Of a DNA stretch of 64,000 nucleotides, positions 12,268 to 25,927 are shown piece by piece. The position numbers and the translations under genes were made by a program. This DNA comes from Haemonchus contortus (taxonomy: Eukaryota > Nematoda > Chromadorea > Rhabditida > Trichostrongylidae): assembly GCA_000469685.2 (NCBI GenBank), contig LS997566.1:45619442-45683441 (forward strand), read 5' to 3'. The notes beneath the pieces were generated by a model. It was given only the letters and a program-made list of their open reading frames with translations. It had not been told where the DNA came from and searched no databases. Every line of letters begins with the position of its first letter. Position 1 is the first letter of the stretch.

Positions 12268-12645
12268 ACACCCCCAGTGGACGAGTTTCAACGGCAGTGT
12301 AGAGGCTACACTATTCATGAGGGAGCCAATGTAGGAAGTTCAAACAACTTGTGATGACCCATAACGACAGTTAAAGGCAATTCTGGACAGTCATAGCTTG
12401 ATGTAGTCAGCTCTTTGCACGATGGGAGCAAGTCAAATCTCGTCCAAAACCCCCTACATGCCATTACCGTCGCGGTGATCTCGTACGACCTCCACTTCCA
12501 CTACTTTTAAAAAGCTTGAAGTAGGCAGATTTCCTCGCTTTCTTCACCACCGATGTACTCCTCTACATCAACTCTTACACTTTTCTATCCAAAAAGGGTA
12601 CCTCAAATTCATCGTGAACTGTGCCTTTAATCAACATTCAGCAAA
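12268..12645 (+). repeat. Dispersed repeat family, copy A
   Basis: It shares about 370 bases with 63152-63520 in the same orientation: ggacgagtttcaacggca, gttcaaacaacttg, aaggcaattctggacagt, cttgatgtagtca, ctcgtacgacctccac, cttcaccaccgatg and gaactgtgcctttaa, all in order. No terminal repeat or coding domain was recognised. It is probably a fragment of an older mobile element. Confidence 0.75.
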
Positions 12646-12649
12646 ACAT

Positions 12650-15600
12650 TCCAAATCGGATGTCGGACAACATTCAGATTTTGATAGATTTTCCACCAGC
12701 AATAGTGGGAACCAAATAAATAAATAGAAAAATTCGAAAAATTGACATAAATATAAACTAACATGGTCAATGTGATGCGGTAAGCTTTGACTGATGTCTG
12801 AGGGAAAGCAAAGCTCTTTCTTATTTCCCGAATGATCTTGTATGAAAGCAACCATGTATTCAAAGTCAGCTAAGTTCCACTACGAAGGAGTTGAGCTAGG
12901 AACTTGGTTGAAAATAGTGTCTGAAAGCTACAATTTGAAAAGTTAATCAGAGGTTTGATCGTCGAAACTGTCTCACCACTGAGTTTCGAAGAACGAAACA
13001 GCTTCGTCATACATGTTTCGATAATTTCAAATATAAGCCATAAAGAATCTAGCGATAGGTACAATTCACAATTTCGGCAGAAATTTTTCCTTAGAACTCC
13101 TCTCGCGCCTTTTTATTTCCTACCAAACCCAGAGGTCAAACCTCTGAAATTTAGATATTCGACATAAAATTTCAAACTCCAACTTTGATTTGCTTGCAAA
13201 TTTGTGAGCTATTCTAGTTCTGCCAGGTTTTTCCCATCGAACTTTGGTCGAGCTCATTAAGATTTCTCACGAGATTAACAGATCATACCCATGGGAGCTA
13301 CTTCCCCAGATACTAATTGGGATAAGAACAAATCAGAATGTAGCACAAGAGTAGGAAACTTCCCGATAGGGAAGGTACCCATTGAATCCAAAGAATGTAA
13401 AGTAGTTTAGGTTCAAAGAATGTAAGATATGCGCCGTGAAATGCTGCAAGAAGAAATCTATTGAATTTCAGAGGGTGAAAACCCGATAGGAGGTGACGTT
13501 TAAATTATCTCCCAGTATGACGTCATAGTTCAATAAAAATTAGATTTGGTCAATGTTTAGGCGTGATTTGCACCGAATCGCCGAGGTCGTTAGGCTATCT
13601 GACACTTTGCGGACATGTCGGAAGAACTTTGCTTTCACTACCTTCTTGGGAGTCCCTATAGGCCAGGCTTTCGAATGGGAAGGAGATCGGGACTGAACGT
13701 AGTTTGTACAAATTCCCATGAGTTTCAACAAGTCGGAAATAGGTAGTGACAGACAACGTCTGGGTAGGTACAGACCACTGGCACAGTATGTATAACCGTT
13801 CAGAAGTTAGTGAACGGTGTCAATGGTATGGCGCATTCTTGCGCCGGCACGAACAAACGATGGACTGCGTCGCACTTATGCACTGGGCATCTAGGAGAAG
13901 TCGTTTCAGAGCGTTTGCCCTTTTGAATTCCCTACTGAACGTCTGGAGAGGGCCTTGGACCACGTATATGGTCTAGGGATTGGACTAGGAATCGTTAACC
14001 GCCCGAGCTAACCGGACCCTCTACCTTCCCGGGAGAGACCAGTGCAAGAAAAAGTAGTGAGGGCATTTTTCCACTCGATTTATACCCACTGCGTGTGTTG
14101 AAACTTGTACGAGCCCGGAATACAAGCCCATACCGAAGTCTACGCAGGCGGAAAGGCTTTCAACCCTTCCAGCCCGGGTATGGAAGGTTATAGTAATCTG
14201 GGAGACCAGAGCCATGAACTTGATCACGGCTGGTAGTCCCAACTCATTATGAAGGACAACTACGCTCTCAAATACAAGTACGACTCTGAACGGAAACCGA
14301 GTGCTCAAGTGCTATCAGAACGGAATCACTCCGAACCATGCATTCCACCTTCTTAGAAGAATGATTCTCGAACATTCTGGAATCCATCGGAAATAAATCC
14401 TCGGCCAGTGAGCGCAGTGTTGGTTCTGAGATTTATGGGGACGAAGCCGATATCCAATTCCAACGCTAAGTATCGCCACTTGAGTATTGTGTTTCGGGGC
14501 TGAGGGTGGCAATGATTACATTCCGTCGTCGTCGTTATCGTCGCCGCCTTGGTGTGTCTGGCAAGAGGGAAATTAGACCCGACATAGTATGCTGTGGTGG
14601 GTCTCTGGAGGGGTCCCTATCGAAATTGGTCTGAACTCTACTACTCTGAGTAATGGACAACCACTTATTGGGGTGGGGGCAGGAGGACCTCGTGCACACC
14701 ACGTCATAGCAATTACAATCTACGGAAATAACAACGATCATTCGGAAACCGATGGTGAGCCAAGAAAGAGGAAAGGTTTTGGCCACTAAAGGGCTGATAT
14801 TTTGATGTAAAAGTTCTTTTAAAAACTTTTTTTACAAAAACAAAAATGGATTGCAGTAGTTAAGGTCATTCCCTGTAGAACTGCCGACTTTCTACGGTAT
14901 TCCCCAAGCCTTCCAGAACAGATAGCAATCAAAACAACAAACAAATTATAATACTCTTTTTCATCATGATCTGGGAACCCAGGTAGAGGTAGTTGTGTTC
15001 GTGAGCGTTGAGTTTAGGGCAGTAAGGACTTGGGAGGATGAGACGGACTCGAAAATTCTGGTACCGGACATAATTTCTAGATGACATACCACGAGTTGAG
15101 ACAACTGTCCAGGACAACTATCAAAAAAAAAACTCGGCATGAGATAGGACAACTAGCTGGGAACTGCCCGCATTCTATGAGCATATCTACATCAACGCCA
15201 TGCCCCAGAGGGTCGTCAATTAGTTCTCTCCCCCTATGATGATTACTCGGGACCCTTACACCCGTTTCCCTTGTCAAGATGAACTAACGAGAAGGCTCTG
15301 CCACTGATGTTCGAAGGTAATCGAATTGGTATTTGCATCATTGGTGAAGTCCCACTAAAGAGTAACGAGACTGCAAAGTCCAATTTGTTCAAGTGGATCG
15401 TGAAGATCTAAGCTGGACGCCGGAAACGCCAGTTAGAGTCCTCGAAAGGAGTCATAAAACTCTGGAAAACTCTCGAAACTGAACAACTCAACCCTGGATT
15501 GCACCAATCCCAGGTCTTTCACTATAGATCGTAGAAGCGTTTGAATTTGACCGTTTTTTCGGGTCTCTATTGGGACCTAAGAGAGACTCACGGGGGTAAC

Positions 15601-17360
15601 ACTGGCAGAGGTTTCCAGGGCTAGATGGCATGGGGGTTAAGAAGTGCCCCGTCAGTCCTCGAAAAAGGTGAGAGTGAAATATTAATGAAAAATAGATGCC
15701 AAAATTGAAGTTTTGATGAGAGAAACACAGAAAAAGCATAAATTATGTAATAGGATTGGCGTGAAAAGAAGACAGAAGGATCAAAGCTGGATCCCTCCCG
15801 GGATGAAGGGGATGAGGAGTGTAATAAAAGGAATATTTACCGACTTATGGCTTAGAACATCTTTATAAATGAATTAGTATCATAAAAATAAATCAATCAA
15901 TCATAAAAAGAAAATATTTCACAGTTAATCTTACAACGATCAGTCAGCGTCCATGAGCGAATCTTGCTCACCAGGGAGATCAAATACGACTTTGCTCCGC
16001 TTTTCACTGAGGGAACTTTTCAACATATTTCCAGAGTCTCAAGGACATTTTTACTTTCAGAAAACCTCTCTGGACAAGGGATACGCTTGAATCCCTACTC
16101 TTCTCTGCATTCATCCCAGATTGGGATATTTCCGTACGTGGGACACTACGGAAATCTTCTGCATTCTTTATAGATATGGGTCGTGAAGCTGAAAAAGCGT
16201 TACCGTTACCATCACATTTTACGTATAGGAATTTCTTCTTCTTCTGGTTGCCTGTAAGCTCCCAGCAGCTGATTTATTCAAGCAAAAAGGTCGGTTTTTA
16301 AGCTTTTGGAAGCAAGAATCCACAATTCATAACGTATGACCCCCAAGGTTGCTGTATTCGCCTAGTGCGTATTCCACAGTAAATACCCTTCTGAATGCAA
16401 GTGCGCGGCGCATCCTAGTGTGCCAGTCAACCTTGAATGCTTAAACTTTTACATTTTACCATTGATCGTTTACCTACTTCTCTTCTACATCATAAGGGAG
16501 GCCGATCGTCAAGGATCTCTCTCAATGTAAGGGTGTGGACGAACCAACTAGATCGTAACGAAAGCAAACGGAAAGCATGGATGGGCAAAAAAAGTCGAAT
16601 GTCATAGTGAGGCCAGGAATGAGAGAAGTAGAAGGGTTTGTGACTGAACTTTTCTTTTGGCCCATGGTTGACCGTCGTCGTACGACTGCAGTCCTTGGGT
16701 GGTGAAACAACGGATTCAAGCTCGATTATTGGGGAGGGAAAGTTTTCGAGTGGTTCAATGTTCTGCGAATTAATTAACCAGAAGAGTATGGCAGAAAGAA
16801 ATGACGTCATAGCTCAGTAGATGGTATGGATATCCATTTGCAAGTACAATGGATTACTTCAGTGTGGATGGGCTGAAGTTTTCCCTCTGACTTCAGATTT
16901 GACTTGTGAAGACGGATGGGTTCTCTGTCCTGAATCTGATAAGGGGTTCAACCAAGGATATGCTCACATAACAACTCCCTTCTCCCTCAAAGAATCCTTA
17001 GCCCCACGATTTGGATTTTATGCTGCTTTTAAGGCAAATCCCTTGGTAAAGATAAACAACCTTTGGAAAAAGGGGGTGGTGATGATTCTATTCAATAAAA
17101 TAATGATTCGCTAGATATTACAGCAGATATTGATATAAGTAGGTGATTCGAAACGACAAGATAGAGACGAAGGTATCATTGTGAAATGCGTCGGAGGCGA
17201 ATACAAGTGGACGAGATGCCCTCTAGCAGCTGGCCACGCCTCCACATACCTCGGGCTACTGCTCCAACACGGGAGTACGTACTTTACCTTAATAGTTCAT
17301 TTCCTCCACAGAAAAATGTGGTCTAACGAACGTAAATCGTTTCGGAGGGAAAACTCATGT
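12650..17360. other. Gene-poor region
   Basis: I see no supported exon. The frames at 14021-14308, 14589-14789 and 16821-17114 lack donors or acceptors in phase and match no family. A short SINE-tail-like segment (ctgaatgcaagtgcgcggcgcatcc) occurs near 16391-16416 on the plus strand. Confidence 0.5.
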
Positions 17361-17365
17361 CAATG

Positions 17366-17425
17366 CAGCATAGCGCAGTGGCGAAAGGGTTGCATCGTGA
17401 GATCGAATACCGCTCAGATCCACTA
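17366..17425 (+). other. tRNA-like fragment (pol III box sequences)
   Basis: TAGCGCAGTGG at 17371-17381 matches the A-box consensus, and GAGATCGAATACC at 17399-17411 resembles a B box. The gap between them is only about 17 bases, too short for an intact tRNA. No acceptor stem closes around it. It is best read as a tRNA-derived fragment or a SINE head. Confidence 0.35.
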
Positions 17426-18152
17426 AGGTTTATGGTCCCTTTTTGGCCACTTACAATTAAAATTGCCTAAGTATTTGAAAATACCATCAAATGGACCCAG
17501 GTTCCTCAAATCCGAATGTAAATGATAAAACAGAAAGAGAAGTGCTCCTCACAAGCATGGCCCATCTTAACTCCATCTACATGCATCGTTTCTTTGATAT
17601 TTTCTGGTCCATTTTCATTATAGAGATTATATGAGGAAAGTCAAATTCAGCACGTATCACAGGGGAAAGGACTATGAAATAAGGCAGACTAATCAGCTGA
17701 AGTCAACTAAGCAGCTCACCCATATTTAGGAAAATTTCTGAGAAAAACTCAAAAAAAAATAAACTTTTTTAGGAAGGAAAATTCATTTATATTTTTATAT
17801 TTTTTATATTTATACTTATATTAATTCACATTATTATAATAATGCATCACGGAGACTGATCTCTAACTGTAAGGACAAAACTGAAAACCTTAGTTTGAAT
17901 TGAATCTCGAACCTACTAAACCTAACCTACATACTATGTACCTAATAAAGGCACAACTGAAGATGGAATGCCATGCACAATACTTCGTATAAAAACGATA
18001 ATGAACATGGTAAACAAACAAATAAACAGAAATCCAGCTAGGTCTTCACTAAATCGGGAGCTCCGTTTTTCATCTTAAAATCTTTGAATTAAAAACTCTC
18101 ATATAGGTAGCATAGTAGCAGTCAAATGTAGCAGATTTTGCCGTCGTCACAA

Positions 18153-18163
18153 GGGGGGGGGGG
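18153..18163 (+). repeat. G homopolymer, 11 bases
   Basis: An uninterrupted run of 11 G lies in otherwise AT-rich intergenic sequence. Such tracts are replication-fragile in C. elegans lacking the DOG-1 helicase. Nothing else is known about this one. Confidence 0.8.
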
Positions 18164-18754
18164 CGCCAGACGACATAGCAATCGTGTGAGGACACAATTT
18201 CTAATTAAAACAACCAAGAAGGCAATCAGCAAAGCTAATCAACAATACCTCTTCCTCAGGGTAATAACAATGTCTCGAGATTTTTCTTTTTGATTTTTAT
18301 TCTCACTTTTGAATCCATTTGTTAAAAAGTCGATCCAAATTTCATTTGTATCAATGGTACACATAACAGAACACCCGCCATAATTTCATCCAAATTGTCC
18401 GTAGATGAAAAAATTCGGGGAAATCGTTCCATTCTTATACCTAATTGTAAATTCATTGTTACCCTCTTCGTATATTTTTCGTTAAACTGTGCTCGTCGAT
18501 TTCTACAAAATATTAACTACAAAAATCTAGGGAAGCTAATTTTGGAATTGTGGTTTTACGAACTTTCGTGAGGGTACGTCACTAACACGCGACCATGGCT
18601 ACAATTATTACCTTGAAGTTCTCAGAAAGTCCTTTTTACACTGTAATAAACTAAAAAATCTAGTATTAAATTGAAATTTGTATTATTATCAAGTAGTTTG
18701 TATTGTAATAACCAACTCGAGTAAGAACAACATAAAAATATAACAATCTAATAA

Positions 18755-19790
18755 GTACATTTATTTATTTATTTAACGGACATGTGGTAAACATGTGAAA
18801 TGAGAAAAATAACACAACCATGGAAAAAGGAAATAAAGCAAACAATAGGATCCTATAATAAACTCAGCTAAGTGAAATGAACTTGTGAATGGATTTTTTG
18901 AAAGTACAATAATTTGGAAGGACGAGATTACGACGTAAAAGCGAATTGAAGCTAGATCTAACTCTGTTACTGAAAAACTGTGCTTTAATTCGAGTTCTTG
19001 CTGGCATGGTTGAAATCTTAGCGGAGGAGCCTCGCGTGTTTGAAGACACGATTGTGAAGAACTTAGATATATCCACGGGGGTTATGCCATTTAAAATTTT
19101 ATATGCCATAAGTATGTCAAATTTCTTTCTTCTCCATTCAAGAGATTTTAGACCAAGTACCCTATTACGCTCACTTCCACTAGGTATTTCGTTATAATTT
19201 AAACGATGACTTCGCATCATAAGTTTACGAGTGAAACTATTCTGAACTCCTTCCAAAGCATAAATATCTTTTTTCTTATAGGGTGTGAAAACAGTAGATC
19301 CACATTCCAAAATGGGACGGACGTAGACCTTGAAAGCCCTTAGCAGAGTTTTAGAGTCATTAGTGCGAAGCACCTTGAAAACATTGAAACTTCGACGGAG
19401 GGCTTTTGAAACTAATACTTTATAATGATTAGAAAAGTTAAGAGTTCTGTCATAATGAAATCCCAGGTCGCGGGCTTCTGACACCACTTTGAGTGTTGAG
19501 CCGCCCAAACGATATGAAGGGTTTCGAGAATGTCTGCCTAGGCACAGCATTTGAGTTTTCTCGATGGAAATTGGAATATGGTTCCTTTCAGACCATTCAG
19601 CTACTTTATCAATTGCTTTTTGGAGATTTGTGTCAGACCCAACTCCGAGGACTTCTTTATAAATTTTTATGTCATCTGCATAAAGGTTGCAATTAACGCC
19701 AAGACCCTTAAGAAACCAGGGAAAATCTGATGTAAATATGTTAAACAAAACCGGTGAAAGTACCCTACATAGTGAAGTTTCTGTAATAGT
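18755..19790 (-). mobile_element. 5'-truncated non-LTR retrotransposon (LINE), reverse transcriptase C-terminal part
   Basis: An open frame of 294 codons (19748-18864) encodes the end of a reverse transcriptase. The frame is open upstream to about 19772, with LSPVLFN before it. The catalytic YADD motif lies in NLYADDIKIY, and further on come ARDLGFHYD, FKVYVRPILECGS and GLKSLEWRRKKFDILMAYK, the thumb-region pattern of CR1/jockey-like LINEs. No endonuclease or palm N-terminus remains. Downstream is a (TAAA)n-like tail at about 18755-18775 on the minus strand, the 3' end expected of a LINE insertion. The frame is undamaged over nearly 300 codons, so the copy is fairly young but cannot move by itself. 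Confidence 0.88.
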
Positions 19791-19799
19791 GCGCTTATT

Positions 19800-22700
19800 T
19801 TATTTATAGTGCATTTCATAAGTAAATAAATAAAGAAAAGTAAATATTCAAACAAGCTTTCAAGACATTTATCCTAGTACCACTTCAATTTGAGGAAGTT
19901 GCGTCCTTTAATAGCTATGATCTAACGACTGAGGCTTGATAATGTGGTGGTTCAGTAAACCCAATTAAAAGTTTATGGAAAGTAAGGAGCGTCTCAACAA
20001 CACGCGCCGTGCATACGACATCGTATCAGGATTAGTGCAATAACTGATCAAGTCTGAACAAGAACCCAGGCCAGATTAAGTTTTACTGAAAACCCCGATC
20101 GAAGAAAGTTTTTCAAGCGGTCTATCGCTATGAGGGTAATGCACCGGGAGGATAAAATTCGAACAGCCGGCAGATCTACTCAGAGAAGTGACGTCTTATA
20201 ATCTTGATAAGCCCTTTTTTCAATGCGCCATGCGAACGAATTCTCGTCAGAATTGTGACCAAATGCGTGCATGGAACATGCGCACTTGAAAATTGTCATC
20301 AGTCTATCTATGTAGAATTGCCCCTTTCGAAGGTCTCATCTTGTCCTCATGTAACGTTTGCTATCAATCGAAGGCACTATTCGCGATCATTTCGTCCTAT
20401 GTACGCGTTCTGAGTATCCGATTTTAAACGAATAACGGAGGTGATGGCACAGATCAGTGCAAAAGTGGCGAGGAAAACGCGAAAAGCAGCATAGTTAGAG
20501 AACTATAAGGCGAAGAAGGTAAAATTGGGAGCTGGACGAGAATGTGATGATAAATATTGCATGGAAGGTGTATTTGTACGAGCTGTTGAATGCGCATGCC
20601 ATTCCGTACAGCTGACTACAGTAAGCTGCCTGCGTGAGGTTAGGCCACCACAAGGAGAATCTGACCAGCAGATATATGATATTTGGACCATTTAGGCAAA
20701 AGTAGCGCCCTTTTTCTATCTCATCCCTTTAAATGATGAGAATTACGAAGCGAATGTATCATTTCAAACTGGTTTTAAGTCAAAAGGGGCTGAGTAGTAG
20801 GATAAACAGAAAAAATATCAGAAAAATAGAAAAACCAAGAAAAATACGAACAAAGAAACATGGTGGGCGTGGGTGACCATTTTCACCAATCGTGCGTTTG
20901 ACTTCTAAATACGTATTTACTGCATTATATATTTGTTATTTTCACATGCTGGCCAACAAAACAGCTCAGGAGGAAGTGAGTTTACATAAACAACTCAAGC
21001 CAACGAAACAAAGACGAAAAAGGCTCCTAACTAAATATTTATCTACAGCTTTGTCCCTCTGAAAGAACCCCAAGATGACTTAGCTAGGAAATGTTGGAGG
21101 TATCGCCCAACTTGGTCAGATTTCTATCCCATCGGTGGGTAGAAAATGTTGCGGATAACTTAGTGTCACAGTATCTCTACACAATTGAAACCGACGAAGA
21201 TATCTCCCAGAACGGCCAACAAATCACAAGAACTTCGGGAAATAGCGAGTATGAATCAGAAATAAAAAGAAATAGCGAAATCCGAAGGGAGTCCACGGAG
21301 ACCAGCCTCTTTTCGACGTTGCTGAAAACGTTCAGAGAAAGATAAGACGAGCAGAGTGTCGAAACGAGCATCTGGAAAAGCTGTGGGCATAAACAGAATG
21401 GATGGAGTAGATGGAAGAAGGGTCTCTCTCCATTTTTGCTTTCTCCCACGTTTCTGCGTCCCAGATACGAGAAACGACTCAAAGGAGGAGCGTCTTCCCT
21501 CCAAAGGAAACACATTTCCTATCAGGAATTTCTATCAGGAACATGGAGCATGTGAGAATCCTCCGAAGAAGGGGATATAGACCGGTCAGAAAAACAACAA
21601 AAACATGATATGTAAACAAGTAAACATAGATATTCAAAGCTATGAAGGAAGAATTTCCAGAAGTGAGGCTGCCAACCAATAAGTCCAGCTGGGAAAAGGC
21701 TTCCAAGAAGACATCTGGAGGCCCAGGTAGACATAACCCTAGGTCTTCAAAGCTCCCAGGATGATTGGGGAACCATTTTGTCATCGGAATTCAGTGAAAG
21801 GAATCTGTCAACAACTGGTTAGGTACTGGTACAGCAACGTCATAGCTACTGGTCTGCTTGCACACCGGCAAAGGACAACTCAATCGGCGAAAGTGAGACG
21901 TGGGGCTTTGGCGCCGGGAGTTTTCCCAGTGGACGAGCCACATTTAGTGGGATCGGCCCTCGTCATCGGTTCTCCTCCTGGGCTCTATGTGTTCTCTCAG
22001 TCTCAACTCAACTGCATTGCGAAGAACAAATCGTTTGGTTTCGATGATGAACGACACCGATCTAAGCCATGGCCGTCTCTAACATCTATCAGACAACGTC
22101 GGCATGAAGAATGACCTCAATGGAATCGCATCGATTCACATGTATGTCACAGATTATGACAATGATGTATGTCAGCTTCTCGGCATGAAAAGTAGGAAAA
22201 AATGATAGAAAAGGTAAGAGGAAAAGGTAGGAATCCAGAGAAAACGAGGAAAATGAACGATAAACAGCTGCTCAAAATGAACTCTTAACTGAGTTCCCTG
22301 TAAAGAATGTACTAAATCGAGTTATCGTTCAGAATTTCATCATGGCCCCTGCAGGAGAGAAAATTGAACGAAACGAATTTTCGCTTTCCTTGACGCAAAT
22401 TCCGCGTTATGCTATGTACACATACGTCTTTTCTTTTTTGAAAAATTCTAGGAACTAGATATCTAAAGGCTCAGCCATCGAGGTAGAATCAGGAGAAACA
22501 GCTGAAACAGCTCTGTTTTTTGCGGCCCATTTTAGGGTATTCAAGAGGAAACCGCTGGTATGGGACCTTCCAAAATGAGCTTGTGCTCACTAGTGATTTG
22601 TCATTTATAGATCACTCCGCACCCTACTTCAGCTACGTAGGGCGCTCTACGGGACGAGTCCTCCCGACCTGGGGACAGGAACCATGGGAGACAACTTCAT

Positions 22701-25700
22701 TGCGCAAAAATGAGGATCTTAAGACGGGCATGCGGTTGAACGCGGCTAGAGCGAATCAGAAATAAAGCGTCATACGGTATGTAACTAGCCCCTATCCATC
22801 CGATGGGAGGAGAGCAGTGCCGCCGATGGTATGAGCACGTACTTAGAAGATCATCCAACAAGAAGAGCTCTGGAATTCGAAGCTCAAGGAAAGCGTCTGT
22901 AAGGTGTCTCGAAGAAGGTGTAGCGGTACGTGATCAGCAGCCCTCGCCGTGATCGAGATGACAGCAGAAGATGTTGTAGATAGAACGAAATGACGACTGA
23001 CAAGAGAAGGGACTCTGCAACGGAATTAGATGATCACTACGGGAAGGAAAAGTCGAAGGTACTCTAAAAAAGGAAGTGACGAGTCCAGGAAATGGCCGAC
23101 GTCCAATGTTATTCACCTGTTTCTTGCGTCAGCACAGATCCTCCTAGGAAAAGGTCCCTAGAGAGGCGTTCTAACCGTTTTTTTTTCTGTGAGGAGGTTT
23201 TTCGCATCTTTATTGTGGGGCCGTAACACCTCAAGTAATAATGTCCAAAAGTAACTTGAAAGAACAACTTCGTCATTACTTCTATTCAGATAGAAAGCCC
23301 TGATGCACTAGGCAGAGAGGAAACAGGAGGAAAGGCTGACTCATGTCCAGTTTAGTGCTTCTAGGTCTTGATCCGCTGCCTAGCGAAGGCTAATTAAGCC
23401 TGCGTGAACTTACCTTTAGTGGCTTTCCTATTATTTACTAATTTATTTTACTCTCCTGAATCATGAGAGCCAAATGAATATTCTCATGAATGCCCATTTA
23501 CTTGTAAATGGACTGTAGTCATCGAATATAATATTGAAGCCATCAGAAAATTCTAGAGCCAAACAAATCTTGAGATATAGAAGTACTTGAATAGTTTTCC
23601 ACTTGAATTCCCATCAATATACTTCGAGAAGTCCCCAAGAATAATTATTTGTCTCCATATCTTTCACTTTATACCCACATTTACCAACAGATCATAAATT
23701 TTCAGGTAACCTAGTAATGGAATACGTTATTGTAATACCAATTGGTAAATAAAATCCGAATATATTTTACAATCCAACAGTACAGTCTTATTGGTCGTGT
23801 GATGGGTCCCGGGGGAACCTCGCTTATTTCTGTCACCATCTCCTCTTTTACACAACTGCGGCTGATAAAATCAAAACCCTTTTTTGAAAAAACTCCAGTA
23901 AAACTGACTTCAGTTTGGAAGTGGAGCTAGAAAATCGTTGTACGGACTCAGTGCGTTTTCAAAAATACCCACTATTACAAATGAAAGTCGAATGCATGGC
24001 GTATTATGTTGTTTCTTCACAAAGCACAGCACCACACTCCAAGTACATTTTGCATGTCTTTGAGTCACTTTAAAGAATTCCAAAAAAATTGGTAAGAAGT
24101 GAATAACAGCGCACAAGTTTTTCTGAAATTAATGTACAAAATATTTTATTAATTGCAAAAGAATTCAATTTCTTCGAGAAAATTGAGGGTACAATAAGAA
24201 GTACGTAATGATAAGAAGATCGTGGACCTACTGTGAGGGAAATAAGGGAAGTTGACGAAATGGGAAAGCACAGGGCGAGGTTGGAAAAAACTGTACTAAT
24301 AAATCCGCTTGGTTAATGGATCGGTATGTATGGCATTCTGCTAGGGCCAATTCGTCGCCATGTGAACGTCCTACCAGAAACCATCAGAATTACAAAGGCA
24401 AAATTACTACCGATGAGATCTAAAATCACTTGGAGAATCCTCAAATCCGCGAACCGAACCTAATGTCATCTTCGTGTGGGAAATGTGTGGGATGGCTTTC
24501 CCGAGAAAAGAAGACGAGAGCAAGCTCATGGTACATGTTCCTAGGCTACATACAGATATGTAGACGTCTCTGTTAGACGTAAAAAAGGTGGGAGGAGGAA
24601 GAAGCCGATATGGGTACTATTTGGCTTTAAATATCATAAAACTGGTAATAACAGGGGTTTAAATGCCATCGTATCACAGAACGTACGACAAAATCCGGAC
24701 TAACAACTCTGGAAATTCCGAGCGCATGGCGCATCAACCACTCGTCGTGAAAAATCCAGAAATGGGAATACACTGCTCAAATTTCTTGAACAAGTAGTTA
24801 CCCAGCTTGAAAGAGATTGCCGGAGGCACACGATCAAGCCTAAGTCCAGTTGGGCTGAGTGGTAGGAAAGAACTTGGCAAAATGCCAAGAAAGAGAATGG
24901 GACAAAAGAATTTTCGAGACCAAGGGTCTACGGGGTAGACCGAGCCAAATATGGGCATTACTAGAACTTATTTCGTCCACAACAATGCAGACAGCTCAGG
25001 ACACATCACTCGGGCTGGCTCATATGACAGCGTCAAACGTCAGTTCATAGTACATCACAAAGGCGGGGCGCCAGGGGGAAACCAAGTCGTCTGCAATAAT
25101 AACGGGGAGATTTACGGAGATTCTTTCTCATTCGTCCAATGGGATGAGGAAATTCCATCTAAGCACTGACGTCGTCCAACGACGATTTTTCGCTTTTCGG
25201 GCCATCATTCTCAACGATTAGAGGCTCATTTCCCATGCGTTGGCATGCCGCTAGAACGTCAGTGGAGCTCTAGCATGGGAACACCCCGGAAAAAGTCCGA
25301 ACAATGGATTTGTCTCTGGGGAAATCTCTATCTTTTCAAGACGGCGTTCCGATGGAAAGCTTCTTCCAACCGAATTGAGCTATTGAAAAATCTCAAAAGG
25401 CTTATTCGATGAGTGTTTCCAGGATTTGTATAATAAAAAGGCTCAATGTTGAGGGGTGGGTCCCTACCTTTGGATGCGGTCATCCCTCTTTCGAAGAAAC
25501 AATTCCTTATAATCAACGTTAAGTTTCAATGAAAGTGAAATTTGCAAGCTCCTGATGAAACCCCCCAGCAAAGTTCTGTTTAAATACCACCCACCCATCC
25601 AGTGGGCTTTTTAAAGAGAAAGCAGGGTATGTTGAAATCCGTTTTAGACCTTTCATCTGAGGATCATGTCGATGGCTGAGATCACCAACTGACAAAGTCC

Positions 25701-25920
25701 CTTGTCAAAACTGGGAGCGGACTTGCCAGCCCAGATCAGGCTCAACCTCAGGGTTCGACGATATCTAACCCATATTTAGGTAAGTCGACAGCTGTTCAGC
25801 CCTCAGGGTTTGCGATGGGTCGTTTCCTATCCGGCTTGTCTAGGTAAAACCTTCAACGCCCCACCCAGAAGATCGGTATCGAGCCGGATCAAAGGTGGGA
25901 TTATCAGAATCGGAGGCTGA
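19800..25920. other. Gene-poor region
   Basis: No exon chain could be built on either strand. The overlapping frames at 21177-21784 and the frame at 24951-25169 have neither splice context nor recognisable motifs. A SINE-tail-like word (gaatgcatggcg) near 23991 suggests old SINE remnants. Confidence 0.5.
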
Positions 25921-25927
25921 CAATGTA

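Noticed and set aside
14589..15152. Frames rich in GVGAGGPRA-like peptides and overlapping minus-strand frames
   Set aside because: No family match, no splice sites and heavy overlap on both strands.
17366..17425. Functional tRNA gene
   Set aside because: The A and B boxes are too close and no acceptor stem pairs, so only a tRNA-like fragment is reported.
21177..21784. Cluster of overlapping frames on both strands
   Set aside because: All frames compete with each other, no domain is visible and no exon boundaries fit.
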